64,000 bases of DNA from Pyropia haitanensis (taxonomy: Eukaryota > Rhodophyta > Bangiophyceae > Bangiales > Bangiaceae): contig SDUX01000008.1 of assembly GCA_008729055.1 (NCBI GenBank), forward strand, positions 3,559,756 through 3,623,755. The letters run 5' to 3'. The notes below the pieces were generated by a model, which made no database searches, had not been told where the DNA came from, and saw nothing but the letters and a program-made list of their open reading frames with translations. Position numbers and translations under genes: made by a program. Shown here one piece after another: positions 1 through 11,155 of this stretch; the first letter of the stretch is position 1; each line of letters starts with the position of its first letter.

Positions 1-619
1 AGCAAACGCGTCGCCTCGGACCGCCCGCGGCAGCCCACAAGCGCGCGAGGGCGCAACGGCGCAGCGGCACCTGGCCGGGTCGCCTGCCCTGCCCGTCCAC
101 GGGTATGGACACGCAAGCGGGCCCACCGCCACTGGCCACCACACCACCCACCTCACGGAACGCAGCGCTACACCACAGACCCGCCAGGCGGGCACACAGC
201 CGGGAATCACGTCGGTCAGCCTCAGCGTCGGAGACAAGGCAGGCTTCCCCCGCCGCACCCCGCGCGGACTCGAGCGACATCTTGGCTTGCACCGCCCGTG
301 GTGTCTTCTTGCGCCACCCCTGCTTCACTCCTTCCTCCCGTTGTCTGGTCATACTACCGCCGTCTAGTTGGCGGTACACGACGTGGCAGCAAACACGGAT
401 GGGCCCCCCTCCTCCCCCAAAAAACACAACCGAAAAGAAGCCCGGTTGCGTCCGGTCGCGCCGCGCCCGGCGCTTCACGGTCGGCCGCCCGCACCAGCTT
501 GACCACTGCGCACGGCACCACCCCCTCCACTCCCCTTCTGCACCCCCTCACCTTCAACCACCTCCCCCGCTCCCCCCTCCCAGGTTCCACCCATGTGTGT
601 CGACCCCACCCCCCTGACA
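1..619. other. No supportable gene
   Basis: GC-rich sequence with short overlapping open frames of Pro/Arg/Ala-rich composition on both strands. I see no conserved motif, RNA gene or repeat here. The right end holds the 3' side of the RING-H2 gene. Confidence 0.5.
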
Positions 620-1252
620 TCAGTCGCATTTCCGGCTGCTTTCACCGACGCCGCCCTTGCACACGGGGCACACCGCGCGGACGTCCAGCCAGCGGGCGCC
701 ACACGCCCGGTGCATGCCGTGGCCACAGCCGAGGACCATGACGCGGTCGCCACGGCCCATCACGTCGAGGCAGACGGTGCAGACCTCGCCGCCCAGCGGC
801 CGGCGGCTGCCGCCCGCCGCCGCGGGGGTGCTGCTGCTGCTGCTGCCGCCGCTGTCCGCGTCGGGGGCACCGCCAGCGGGCGGCCCCTCCTCGTCGTCAC
901 CCAGCACCTTGACGGGCAGCGACTCGACCACCTCCTTGGTGGCCCCCCGCGGGACCGCCCCGCCAAACGCGTCCAGCTCCAGCAGCGCCTCATAGTCGGC
1001 GGGCGTAAACTCCCGGTCCACCCGCATCAGCCGCGCGGCGGTGCGAGCATACGCGAGCCGCTGCGCCAGCGACGGCGTCGAGGAGCCCCGGCCGCCGCCG
1101 CCGCCGCCACTGCCCGCACCGGCACCCCCGGCACTGCCGGCGCGGCCGCCACCATTGCTCCCCCGCCGGAGAGTGGTGAGGATGAGCCGCGTCGCCGACA
1201 GGATGGTGAGCACCGCCAGTGGCGGCAGCAGCGCCGCCAGGCCCGCCGACAT
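620..1252 (-). CDS. Membrane-anchored RING-H2 finger protein (probable E3 ubiquitin ligase)
   Basis: The 210-residue product has a hydrophobic N-terminal segment (about residues 2-26) that looks like a signal anchor. A Gly/Ser-rich linker follows, then a charged helical stretch, then a RING-H2 finger at about residues 158-198. The zinc ligands are CTVC, CGHGMH, a following Cys and CPVC, which is the Cys3-His2-Cys3 order of RING-H2 proteins. Small membrane RING-H2 proteins usually act as E3 ubiquitin ligases that recruit an E2 enzyme through the finger. The start chosen is the only AUG ahead of the hydrophobic segment; the open frame runs further upstream without an AUG. The Ser/Ala/Gly linker before the finger is low complexity. 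The fold is well supported; ligase activity and location are inferred from the family. Confidence 0.75.
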   Translation of the reverse strand: MSAGLAALLPPLAVLTILSATRLILTTLRRGSNGGGRAGSAGGAGAGSGGGGGGRGSSTPSLAQRLAYARTAARLMRVDREFTPADYEALLELDAFGGAVPRGATKEVVESLPVKVLGDDEEGPPAGGAPDADSGGSSSSSTPAAAGGSRRPLGGEVCTVCLDVMGRGDRVMVLGCGHGMHRACGARWLDVRAVCPVCKGGVGESSRKCD

Positions 1253-3501
1253 GGCCGCCGCGGCCGTCGACAGGGAGGTGGCCACGCCGCCAGGGAGGCC
1301 CGTCGGCAGCGGAGGCAGGGCGTCCAGGGACGGCAGCGAGGGGATGGGGGGGGGGGGGCGGGCGTGATGGTAAGCGCCGCGCTCGCAGACAGGGCGGAGA
1401 TATGCATCGTCGTGGCGTCCGTGAGGGGGTGAGGGGGAGACTACAACGCCCACAAGAACGTCAGTGGCACAGGCAGGCAAGGGGAGGGGGAGGTTGACCA
1501 GGGCGGAGGGCTTCTAGGCACAGTGGTGACCACGGGCTCGACAAAACAAGGTTGTCCGACGGCAGTCGGCGAGGTGCGGGTGGACGGGCGGGGAAGGGGG
1601 CGCGGGCGGCCTTGCCAGGCGACCGGCCGCGAGCAAGAGCGCCCCGACGGCTTCCTACAGGACGGGGCGGCAGGCGGCGGCGGCCAAGCCGCCCCGTAGC
1701 CACCGGGGGGGCGCCCGTCGACGCGACGGCTGGGTCGGCCGTCTCCTGGCTACTCCCCCCCCCCCCCCCTCCCACTGCCGCCGCCGTCGCCGCGGCCGCC
1801 GCCACCGCCAGAAGCCCGCCGCGCTACGTCGCGACGCCGCGCCGGCCGACGCCGGCACCCGCTGCCGCCCCGACCAGCCGACCCCACCGCCACAGGACAG
1901 AGCGGGGGGAGGGAAAGGGGCAGCGCCGGGCGCAAAGGGGGAGGGCCGCCGACGGCCACGGCGACTGCGGCGGACGTCTACGCAGCGCCACGCGCACGCG
2001 CGGGGGGGGGGGGGGAGAGGAGGGGCAGTCGAGGGAGCTGCGGGAAGGAGGCGCGTCGCTCGGGCGTCTGTCGACCAGCGGGCGGCGCGGGCAGCGTCTC
2101 TTGTCCGCGGGTGGGTGGGTGACCAGCCCCGTAGGCGTGCCGCAGGCGGCGGGTGCGGGAGGCGACGGGGGCGGCTCCAGAGGGCCTGGGGCGGGGGGGG
2201 GGGGGGGGCGGGACGCGCGGCGCGCAGAGACGCGCCGCGTGCGCCGCCTCCGTGGCAACCGCGGTGGTCGCGCCGGCAGCTGCAGCAGCGGGCCCCTTTC
2301 TCCCCGGTGCCCGCCACCCCCCCCCCACCCACCCTCCCACCCCTTCCAGCGCGGGCGGTGGCCCAAGCAGCCGTGGCCCACCACAGCTGCCGTAGGCAGC
2401 GCGCGAGGACCCCCCTCGCCACCGTGACGCAAGCGCTCTGTGGGGGGGGGGGGGGCGAGTAGCGCTGGCCGCCCGGTCCTTGGGCCACCGTCCGGGCCCG
2501 CCGACCCAGCCCGCGGCAGGTGGATGCTGCTGCGGGCCGAGATACCGAATGTGGGGACGGCCCACCAATGGGCGAGTCGCACGTGGTGTTGCTAAAATTG
2601 GCGAGATTCCATCCCGCTACACGCACACGCAGGGGCTGTGGTGGGAGAACGCCACCGATATTGTGGCCTAACAACAACACATCAACCGATCTGTGATGTA
2701 GTTATATGACTGGCTTTTTGTTATTAGATTCCGTGCAGTACCAGTCCAGAACAATTACAATCCAGATACGTCTTGGCGGTCTGTGCCTCACCCAATCAGC
2801 GCTGGCCATGCAATGTCGCGCAGTACCACGGAGATCAGTGTTCCTGGCGGCACCCGCGGGATCCACGGGCGCTGAGCTGATGTGCCGTGTCCCTACGGCT
2901 TGCATGCATCCGTGCCATCCATGTCAGCCGCCCGTGCGCGTGGCCAAGATCCCTCCCTGCCCGTCACTGCGGCGTTGTCGCCCTCGTCGGCGGGGTGCCC
3001 CGCCGCACCGCGGGCGCCACCCCCCCCCCCCACCGGCTTCGCCGCGTTGCCGTCAATGCCGCGCCACCGCTCGGGGCAGACGGGGCGCACGTACCCCGCC
3101 ACGCCACTCGCCGCTCGGGTGCGCGGCCCCCGCCGCGCCAGCCGGAGCGGCGCGTCGCCCCCGGCCTGGACTTTGTTTCTGTCTGGTACGGGGGGTGGGG
3201 CGGAGGGGCGACGCTGAGGGGGGGCGAACCACCGCTCTTGCCTCTGAGGAAAGCACGACGTAGGAGGGATGGAAGGCGTCGAGGTGAGAGGGCGGCGAGG
3301 GGCAGGCGTGGCTCTGCTCGCCGTCGTGGCGGGGGTCGTCTCCCGTCCGACTCTAGTTTCTTTCTTCGTTCCTTTTCCCCCACCAGCCGCCGGCTGACCA
3401 GCAGGCGCGCGGACCTCCCCGCCCCCCCCCTACCTCTCCTGCAGAGGGCGTGCAATTAGACGCAACGTCGGCACCCTCACGGCCAGCGCCAGCGGCAGCG
3501 C
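1253..3501. other. Low-complexity intergenic region with a lower-GC island
   Basis: Very GC-rich sequence with G/C runs of 8-12 bases and many meaningless Pro/Arg/Ala open frames on both strands. A lower-GC island at about 2585-2790 (T and A runs, no open frame of interest) may be a transcript end or a nucleosome-poor spacer. No gene could be supported. Confidence 0.5.
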
Positions 3502-4361
3502 TCATCCCACCCGCCTCCCCACGGCGAGGGTGCCCCCCGCGGCCGCGGCGGCCTCACCAGAGCGCGCCCGCTCAGCGGCGGCGGCCGCCGGCGCCGCCGG
3601 CACCGCCAGCGCCGCCCGCCCCACCCGCGCCGCCCGCCCCCCCCCCTCCGCCCGCCCCCCCGTCCCCTCCCGCTCCCCCCGCCCCCCCCGCCCCCCCCGC
3701 TCCCCCCGCCCCCCCCGCCCCCCCATCGCCGCCTTCCCACCCCCCCCCCCCCAGCCCCCCTCCGCCCGCCCGCCCGCCCCCCACGCCGCCTCCTCCGCCG
3801 CCGTCGCCGCCCGCCGCGCCGCCCGCCGCGCCGCCGCCGCCCGCCGCACCGCCTCCGCCGCGCGGCGCGCCTCCGCCTCCCACCGTGCCTTGCGGGCGGC
3901 GGCCTCACGGCGGGCGGCGGCGGCCACCACCCCACGCGCCGCCGCGAGTGAGCACGTGCACGTGCCGGGGCACACGGGGCGGGGGGGGGGGGGGCGCCGC
4001 CGCCGCCGCCGCCGCCGTCGCCGCCGCCGCCGCGCCCGCTGCGGGCGGCCCGCGTGTTGCCCGCGCCGCCGCCGCCGCCGCCGCCGCTGCCCGCGCCGCC
4101 GCCGCCGCCGCCGCCGCGGCCGCCAGCGCCGCCGCGGCCGCCAGCGCCGCCGCCGTCGGCACCGTCGGCACCGTCGGCGCCGTCGGCGCCGTCGGCGCCA
4201 CGGCGGCCCGCCTGGTGGTCCACCGCCGCCACCGACGCGGCGGCGCCGTCCCCGCCCGTCACGCCCGCGTTGGCGGTGGCGGCGGCGGCGGCGGCGGTGG
4301 GCGGGGACAGCGTCAGCAGCAGCAGCGTCACGGCGGCGACGGCGACGGCGGCCAGGGCCAT
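3502..4361 (-). CDS. Doubtful secreted Gly/Ala-rich protein
   Basis: An AUG at 4361 opens a frame whose first 25 residues look like a signal peptide (MALAAVAVAAVTLLLLTLS then small residues). It continues into a Gly/Ala/Asp region with a GAD triplet repeated five times. After a run of G residues near 3980-3993 the more protein-like frame shifts: the second frame carries a Cys pair (CPGTCTC) and an Ala/Arg/Glu helical stretch of about 50 residues. That would make one broken gene for a secreted wall-type protein. The rest is homopolymer-like and could equally be non-coding. I recognise no family, and the GC content alone can create such frames. Confidence 0.28.
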
Positions 4362-6357
4362 GGCAGGGGGGGGGGTACCGCGACGCATGGCGGCGTCCCA
4401 CACACGGGAAGAGGTGGGGAGGAGGAGAAGGGGGGGGGGGAGGGGGGGAAGGGGGGGGTAGGGGGGAGATCGGTGCCTGAAGAGGGAAAAGAAAACGGGG
4501 ATGCCACGGCGGGGGGTGGGGGGGTGGGAGGGGCAGCGGAAGCAAGCAGAGGCGGGCGCGCCACCACGATGGCCGTCGACGGCGGCTGCCGGCGGGTGGG
4601 ACCGGCCGACGCACTCAAAGAGGCTCCCGCCCGGCCGCCGCGCCGCCCGGCCGCGGCGGTCTGGCGGTGGTCCCCCCCCCCCGGCCGCCGCCCCGGTCAG
4701 CCGGCGACGCCACCCGGGCCACCCCCAACGGCAGCAGCGGGCGGCGCGCGGCCACCGGCGGCCGGCACGCCCGCCGGCGGCGGCCGCACCCGCCCCGCGC
4801 GGCGCGGCGGCGGCCGCGCGCGGACCCCCCCCCCCCCTCTAGCCGAGCCGCCCCCGCCTGCGCCCGTGTGTCTGCGGCGGCCGCCCGTGTCTGCCGCTGC
4901 CACCGTGCCGCGCCGCGGCGCGGCGCGGCGCGAGGCGCGGCGCGCCACGCCGCGGTGGGGCGGGCCGCCGAGCGGGTGGCCACGTCTCGGCCACTCGCGG
5001 CCGTCAGCCGGCGGCGCCCCCCCCCCCCTGCCCCCCCCACCCCCCCCCCCCCGCCGCACCCCCCTCCCCCCTACGCCGCACGCGGTCGCGGCGGCGGGCG
5101 TGCGGCACGCGCGCGCCGCCGCCCCCCCCGCCGGCGGGTGCTGTTGAAGTGCCACGCTGCCGCGCCGGTGGCAGTGTGCTCGGCGTGACGCGCGGCCGCG
5201 GCGTGTCGGGGGCGGGGGCCCAGCGCAGCGGGGGAGCGCCGCCCGTGCAGAGGGGCGGCGGCGGGCGGGGAGGGCGGGGCGACACGAGGACCGAGGACGG
5301 GGGCTACCGACAGACGCGCATATCGTACGCGCAGCGGATTGGGCGGCGACGACGCGGGGGGGGGATGAGGTGGGGGGAGAGGCGTCGCCCACAGCAGCAG
5401 CGGCGGGTGCCCCCGTCATCGAGGGTTTTGGGGGGGGCGGGGGGGAAGCGGGCGAGATCCACTCTCCCCCTTCACGACAGCCACTCTCCCCGTCCTCGCT
5501 GACCTGCCGCCTGGCCTTCCCCACCAGCCTTGCCCTCCTTGCTTCCACCCCCTCCGGCGCATGCCTCCAACGCGTAGCGGCTGTGACGGAAAGCGTAGGA
5601 TCGCAGCCTCGACGGCTCCAAAATGTTTCCGTCGCAGCGGTGTGTGCGCCCCTCCCGCTTCTCTTCCTTGTCCTCTGCCATTGTCTGCGCTTGCCTGCGC
5701 GCACCGGCCGTCTGCCGCACACCCCCACGAGGGACAGTGGGTGCCGTAGGCAACGCGCGGCTGGGCGGCTGAAACTGCGCGCGCCGCGCAGGCGGCCGCA
5801 CCACAGCCTACTACGGTCGCGGATGGCCATACGTGGAAAGGGGGTGAGAGAAGAACAATAGCGAGGGTGGCTGGGCACGGCCGCCAGGGAGGAGTCCTAG
5901 CTGGCACTCCCCGCCATGAGAGGTCCTCTCGGAGACCTCTGCAGGCTTTAAGGAGCCATCCATCTGCCGTCCGCGCAGCGGTGCTGCGTTGTAACTTGTC
6001 TCGGCTGGCCAGCCACCAGTGGAGCAAGTCTCGGGTGACGACTGAACGTCCTGGACGTCGCGAAATCAACCTCAGAACAATTATACAAACTTCAATAGAA
6101 AATCTAAACAAATCCCACATGTAAATCGCATCTGTTCGCCATCTGTCCGCCGTAGGATACCGTATCCGGCCACGCGGCCAACACGGCCGAAGGCAGCGTT
6201 GAGGACTCCGTCGCGGTCGAGCCCCGAATCACCCGTGCCTCTGTCGTCCTTTCCCCGCGACTTTGCGTGCGCACCCCGGACCCCCCCCCACTCTGCTGCA
6301 GCGTCCCTGCCTGGTTGGTGCTGCAGCGTGCAACCGTTGGGCTCGCTGTCCATCACC
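4362..6357. other. Intergenic, low complexity with AT-richer end
   Basis: Dense C runs and Pro/Arg/Ala frames to about 5500, then more even composition. About 6060-6150 is AT-richer and lies 200 bases ahead of the eL36 start, so it may contain its promoter. No gene, RNA or clear repeat seen. Confidence 0.45.
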
Positions 6358-6654
6358 ATGACGAAGACTGGGATTGCTGTGGGCCTCAACAAGGGCTACA
6401 TCGTCACCAAGCGGACGGTGGCGCCCAAGCCGTCGCAGCGCAAGGGCGTCCTTGGCAAGCGCGTAGCGTTTGTGCGCTCTCTGATCCGCGAGGTTGTCGG
6501 ATTTGCGCCGTACGAGAAGCGCGCGCTGGAGCTGCTGCGGATTGGCAAGGACAAGCGGACGCTCAAGTTTTGCAAGAAGCGCCTCGGCACCCACCTCCGT
6601 GCCAAGCGCAAGCGCGAGGAGCTGTCTGAGGCGCTCCGGTCCAAGCGCAACTAA
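6358..6654 (+). CDS. RPL36: 60S ribosomal protein eL36
   Basis: A single-exon gene for a 98-residue protein, close to the usual 100-105 residues of eL36, a component of the large cytosolic ribosomal subunit. The family core is plain: AVGLNKG near residue 7, [14 protein letters not shown] in the middle, then [11 protein letters not shown] and [14 protein letters not shown] near the end. The protein is strongly basic, as expected. The start is the AUG that puts AVGLNKG at the normal distance from the N-terminus. The conserved region reads through without any intron, which is unlike most plant and animal homologues and fits a compact algal genome. I see no gene partner; the upstream 200 bases are AT-richer than the surroundings. 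Confidence 0.97.
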   Translation: MTKTGIAVGLNKGYIVTKRTVAPKPSQRKGVLGKRVAFVRSLIREVVGFAPYEKRALELLRIGKDKRTLKFCKKRLGTHLRAKRKREELSEALRSKRN

Positions 6655-8216
6655 GAGAAAGGAGGAGCTAGAGGAGTTGCGGTGGGGTTGGCGGAGGGGG
6701 GGCGCGCGACCCGGGACGGATGGCGTGGCGCGGGTGATGCGTGATGGCCGCTGTGACTGTGCTGCTGCTGCCTCGATGGCTGCTTGTCCGTTGAGTGCGC
6801 TGTATGGGTGGCTGGATGGTGACGGCGCCGGGGTCCTATGGGTGCTGGTCCTTGGTGTGGGTGTCGAGCTGGCGACGATGGCTGTGTGGGTGGTGGGTGC
6901 TGCTGTTCTCCGCTGCGGTAACTGCCGGGAGGCCGAGAGCTGTAGCGGCCGTGCGGCTGGTACATTGTGGGCGCGGAACGTTGCGGCGTTAGAGAGTGGA
7001 TGTGAATTGAGGATGTGCGGGCTGCTAGGCTATTTTGTGTGTGAGGTACATACAGTGTTGCTCTTGCCTTCAAGGGTGCATCCATCCATCCTGTTCTTCT
7101 ATGCAATGGTGGAGACGTCCCGGTGGAAAAGAATACAACTCTTCTGCTCAGTCCCTGATAAGGCAACCTCTTCGTGTCAGTCGTGCCCGTCAAACATGAG
7201 TCGGACACACGAGCGCATCTACTTTATTTGTCTGTCTCCAGCTGCAGGCGACATGGTTGGACCTCACTCTCATGGTCAGAGCGAGGAAAGTGTTAGTGTC
7301 ACAGAGGTCGTGCAACAGGGGCTGTCCACGACGGAGACCGCGCGTGGTGGAGCGCGAGGGGGAAGACACTGGTTGAAGCTGGGTGGACGACGCGGCGCCT
7401 GCAGGAAGACACTGGTTGAGGCTGGGTGGACGACAGGGCGCCTACAATGGGGTCATGGTGCAGGCGACGGCATGAGAACAAGGAAGTCGTGCAGGACAGG
7501 ATGTACGAGAGGGAGAGCAACGGAGAAGGACAGTGCAGAAGACTGGTGTACTGTCGTCTGGAGAGCTGAGCGCGGACACGACGCGGGTGCAACGAAGAGG
7601 CGTGTAGCAGGATGGCCAGGGATGTGCAGCGCAAGGTAGCGGGAGGAGGAAGACCAAAAATTCTCAAGCCCAACAGCGCTGACAGCAATCACCATGACGT
7701 ACAGTGGCACATACAACCCAAGACGCAAGGGAAGCGCCAGACGACATCAGCAAACACAGGAAGAAGATGAAAGCAGCTAAACGCCAGCCTTGACTCGATG
7801 GCTAAGAAGGCACAGCGTCCATTCGGCAGCAGGCAAGCTGTTGTACAGGGGGTTGACGCGCGATCAACAGCAGCGACGCCGCAGCATGCAACACACACAG
7901 AGCGCAGCAACCCATACGATCAGAGCACACACACACACAGTTACCCGGCACCGGAGCACCACAGGCCTGGACAAACACATACAATCACGGGGAGCACGAC
8001 ACACAATCCACATGGGATGCACGGGGGGCGCTCCACTAATAGACACAACGCATGTCGGCGCGCTGCGAGACGGCCGCGGCAGACCGTGCCCGACAAACGC
8101 AGCCACACTCCAGCCGCAGCAGACCACCGGCGCCTCGTCACCGCACCCACACAGCGGAAAGGTTCAAACGTGGAGCGAAGCCTCAACAAACAGCGAAAGG
8201 TGTAGGTGTCCACCCC
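6655..8216. other. Intergenic between eL36 and RS-type SR protein
   Basis: Moderate-GC sequence with the 3' flanks of two convergent genes. It holds a 43-bp tandem duplication (7361-7446, listed separately) and a short CA tract near 7925-7940. No open frame with a recognisable motif. Confidence 0.45.
7361..7446. repeat. 43-bp tandem duplication, two copies
   Basis: Two adjacent copies begin at 7361 and 7404 with GGAAGACACTGGTTGA and end in GGCGCCT. They differ at only a few positions. The repeat lies in non-coding sequence downstream of eL36. Confidence 0.8.
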
Positions 8217-9590
8217 TCACGGCTCCCGCGAAGGTGAGACGCTCGCCTCACGGCCCCGCACGCCATTCCCAGCCGGACCCCGTGGCGGGCTCCGCCCGGG
8301 GCTCCGCACAGGGCTGCTGGCGGATTCCCTGACGGGGCTCCGCAGCGGGCTCCGGATCGGACTGCGCGACACGTCTCGCTTCGGGTCCCCGCCGCCATGG
8401 CGCACCGGGCTGCGCGATGTACGGCCGACGCGGCCGGCGTCACCCACCGGGCTGCCGCGGCCGCCCATCGGGCTGCGGCGGCGCTCGCCCGGCGGGCTGC
8501 GGCGACGCTCGCCCGGCGGGCTGCGGCGGCCACCGAGCGGGCTGCGGCGCTCCCCCAGTGGGCTGCGCTCGTGGCCAGACCCGCCGGCATCGGGCCGGCG
8601 ACGATCGTCGGCGTGGGCGCCCACGGGAGGCTCGTCCGCAGCGCGGTCCGCCGCCAACGGTGGCGGGCTCCCCGCGCGGTCCCCATAGTCCCGACGCGCC
8701 CGCTTGGGCGAGCGCTCACGGCTGCGCTCCCGCCGCATCTCGTACGGAGGGCTGCTGCGACGGCCACTCCCATACACGGGGCTCCCGCGGCGGCGAGAGC
8801 CCGAATACCGCGCACCATACGGGCTCGGTGACCGCCGCCCACGGTCGCCGCCGCCATACCCATAACCGCCACCCCCGCGATCAACGCCGTACCCGCCGCG
8901 ATCGCTGCCATAGCCGCCACGCCGATCGCCATAGCCACCGCCGCCGCCATAGCCGCCGCCGCCGCCCCCATAGCCAGCGCCACCGCCATAGCCCCCACGG
9001 TCTGGGCCGCCACGGAAGCGGTCACCCCCGGCAGCAGACCCACCGCGAGCTTGCATATCCCGGTTCCGCACCTGCGCCGTGTACTCAACGGTGATGACAT
9101 GGCCCATCAGGCGGGACTTGTCCAGTTCGGCAACCGCCCGCTTGGCACTCTCAATCGTCTCGTACTGGACAAAAGCGTAGTTGTGGCCTTGCTTCTTGTC
9201 CAGCCGGATGATGCGGCCATAGGTCTCAAAGTGGCGCTCCAGGTCACGGGAGCGCGTCTCAAACGGGTCAAAGTTGACCACAAAGAGGGTCGTGGACGGC
9301 ACCGACCGTGCCAGCTGCCGGCGCTCGTCCTCACGGCGTTTGACAGCCCCATCACCGCGAGCCCACTCCACCTTGAGCCGCCGCACCGTGCGGTTGCCAA
9401 ACTCCAGCCCGTCGAGCGCGTCAATGGCCGCCTGCCCCTCGCGGTCGCTGGCCATAAACACAAACGCAAAGCCGTGCTTCATGTCCAGCCGCGCCAGCCG
9501 TCCATACTTCTCAAACAGTTCCTCAATCGCGTACGGCTTGGCCTCGTACTCAAAGTTGCCAATGAAGATGGCGCGCGACTCAGACACCAT
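8217..9590 (-). CDS. SR splicing factor, plant RS31/RS40-like (two RRMs plus RS domain)
   Basis: The 457-residue protein has RRM1 at about residues 6-76 (RNP2 IFIGNF, RNP1 HGFAFVFM) and RRM2 at about 101-171 (RNP2 LFVVNF, RNP1 HNYAFVQY). A Gly/Tyr-rich region follows at about 185-255, then a long C-terminal domain of RS, RSP and ERRSP repeats. This order, and phrases such as GNFEYEA, LKVEWARG and MGHVITVEY, match the plant-specific RS subfamily (RS31, RS40), which lacks the SWQDLKD motif of SF2-type proteins. Such proteins act in the nucleus in splice-site choice and are phosphorylated on the RS tail. The start is the AUG just before RRM1; an open frame continues upstream without homology. 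No intron interrupts it, whereas plant homologues are intron-rich. It is divergent from the ferredoxin gene. Confidence 0.93.
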   Translation of the reverse strand: MVSESRAIFIGNFEYEAKPYAIEELFEKYGRLARLDMKHGFAFVFMASDREGQAAIDALDGLEFGNRTVRRLKVEWARGDGAVKRREDERRQLARSVPSTTLFVVNFDPFETRSRDLERHFETYGRIIRLDKKQGHNYAFVQYETIESAKRAVAELDKSRLMGHVITVEYTAQVRNRDMQARGGSAAGGDRFRGGPDRGGYGGGAGYGGGGGGYGGGGGYGDRRGGYGSDRGGYGVDRGGGGYGYGGGDRGRRSPSPYGARYSGSRRRGSPVYGSGRRSSPPYEMRRERSRERSPKRARRDYGDRAGSPPPLAADRAADEPPVGAHADDRRRPDAGGSGHERSPLGERRSPLGGRRSPPGERRRSPPGERRRSPMGGRGSPVGDAGRVGRTSRSPVRHGGGDPKRDVSRSPIRSPLRSPVRESASSPVRSPGRSPPRGPAGNGVRGREASVSPSREP

Positions 9591-10258
9591 GGTGGCAACT
9601 GGAGGGGGCGTGAACAAGGAGTTCGAGGGGGGGGGGAGAGCGCCGCAGCAAAAAAAAGACGCCGCCGCGTGCGGGCACGCGGCAAAACCTCGACGGGACC
9701 TCGCCAAGTGTCCCGGTCAAAACAGCCGCGTCGTGGGGGGGGCAAGTGGGTGGTCGCGCGGCAAAACTGGCCGCCCGCGGCTGGTTCCCGCCCACACCAC
9801 GCGGTGTGCTGCTCGCAGCCAACGCACGGCTGGCAGTTGCAGCTGCCACGACAACCGCGCAGGAGGGGTCTGTCGAGCGGGCCAGCGACTGGTCTGGGGC
9901 CACGCCCCGCGGCGAGCTGACGGTCAACTGGCCAAGACTGCGGCGCGGCGACAGTTCAGATTCGACTTTTAAAAGGCGACCTCGGTGAAATTTCTTTATA
10001 ATTGTTGTGTAATTTCCTATTTTATTTGGTAGCCCCCCCTTGCGATGAAGTTCGACCAGTTTAACGATCAAGTCAAGTTTGAGATCCTTGATTCGTGGCG
10101 AAGACGGGCGGCGGCCCTCGTTGATCCCCTCGGCGAACGCAGCTTCGTCCCCGCTCTCTGTTGCCCAAGTGCGACCCCGCCTACCGCCTACGACCTCCCT
10201 GCACTTCGTCGACGTCGCCCCTGTCTCATATTTCTGGTCTCCTTCCTGTCATCCTGCT
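9591..10258. promoter_or_regulatory. Divergent promoter between SR protein and FdC2 ferredoxin
   Basis: A 670-bp spacer between outward-facing genes. GC-rich flanks surround an AT-rich core at about 9960-10035 (TTTCTTTATAATTG and TTTTATTTGG). This is the best candidate for a shared core promoter, inferred only from position and composition. Confidence 0.4.
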
Positions 10259-11155
10259 ATGATCCTGTTGCCAAGGGCGCCTCGTGCGCCTGCTAGGCCG
10301 GCGTTTGTTGCGGCACCACCGGGCGGCGGCGCCCACCTCGGCCACCGCCGGCAGCCCGCGCTCTGCGGCCGGCGGCCACCGCCTCGCTCGCGCTGCTGCC
10401 CTTTGACGGCTGGGCTGGATGGGTCGCTGCGTGGGGTATGCTGTCGCTCCTGGTTCCTCTGTTGGGCTGCTGGGCAGAGCGCGCCGTTGTCGCCGCGCCC
10501 GCCGCCGACACGCGCCGGTAGGGGCAGGCGGCCGCCAACACGCACCGGTGGGAGGCGGCAGGCGCCGCGAGTCGGGCTGCTCTTGTGTATCGGGGTGTGC
10601 GCCGTCTGGGTGGCGTCTGTCTTTAGTGCGGCGGCACAGTATCTGACTGGCTGTCCATGCTTTTGTGCTGCCGTTTGCCTGGCCGGCTGTGTCCCGTTTT
10701 CCACATCTCTTCTGCAACCCCTCCCCTCCCCTATCCGCCCCCCTGTCCCCCCTCTCCGTACTCATTCTCAGTCCCCCACCGCCCCTCGCCACACGGTTAC
10801 CGTCCTCGACGCCGCCGGCGCGGTCGTCCAATCCCTGTCCGTCCCCGAGGACCGCTACATCTGGCACGCCATGGAGGACGAGTCGGGCGTGCGCCTGCCC
10901 TCCTCGTGCCGCCACGGCTGCTGCACCACCTGTGCCGTCAGGGTGACGGCGGGGGAGGTGGACCAGCGGGAGGCGCTGGGTCTGTTGCGCGAGATGCGCG
11001 ACGCGGGCTACGCCCTTCTCTGCGTCTCGCGGCCGCGGAGCGACATCACGTGCGTGCTGCAGCAGGAGGACGAGGTGTACGTCAAGCAGTTTGGGAGCAG
11101 CTTTGAGGCGGGGGGGGTCGAGTGGGGGGGGGTGCTCGGCCCAGATGAGGACTGA
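10259..11155 (+). CDS. Plastid [2Fe-2S] ferredoxin, FdC2 type, with one inferred intron
   Basis: The C-terminal 120 residues form a [2Fe-2S] ferredoxin. In the spliced model the cluster ligands are Cys105, Cys110 and Cys113 (CRHGCCTTC) and Cys143 (ALLCVSRP). The CRHGCC loop, the GYALLCV strand and the extra tail EDEVYVKQFG identify the FdC2 (ferredoxin C 2) branch rather than the main photosynthetic ferredoxin. FdC2 is a plastid protein needed for photosynthesis in plants. The first 59 residues, rich in Arg, Ala and Pro, look like a transit peptide. I infer a 336-bp intron from 10436 (GTATGC) to 10771 (pyrimidine tract, CAG). Both ends are phase 0, giving 186 residues, the usual size. The unspliced frame stays open, so splicing must be checked. 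Confidence 0.85.
   Translation: MILLPRAPRAPARPAFVAAPPGGGAHLGHRRQPALCGRRPPPRSRCCPLTAGLDGSLRGVCCRSWFLCWAAGQSAPLSPRPPPTRAGRGRRPPTRTGGRRQAPRVGLLLCIGVCAVWVASVFSAAAQYLTGCPCFCAAVCLAGCVPFSTSLLQPLPSPIRPPVPPLRTHSQSPTAPRHTVTVLDAAGAVVQSLSVPEDRYIWHAMEDESGVRLPSSCRHGCCTTCAVRVTAGEVDQREALGLLREMRDAGYALLCVSRPRSDITCVLQQEDEVYVKQFGSSFEAGGVEWGGVLGPDED

Noticed and set aside
10045..10258. Short frame MKFDQFNDQVKFEIL as an upstream exon of FdC2
   Set aside because: It is in another frame, continues into meaningless residues and has no convincing donor; treated as leader or promoter sequence.
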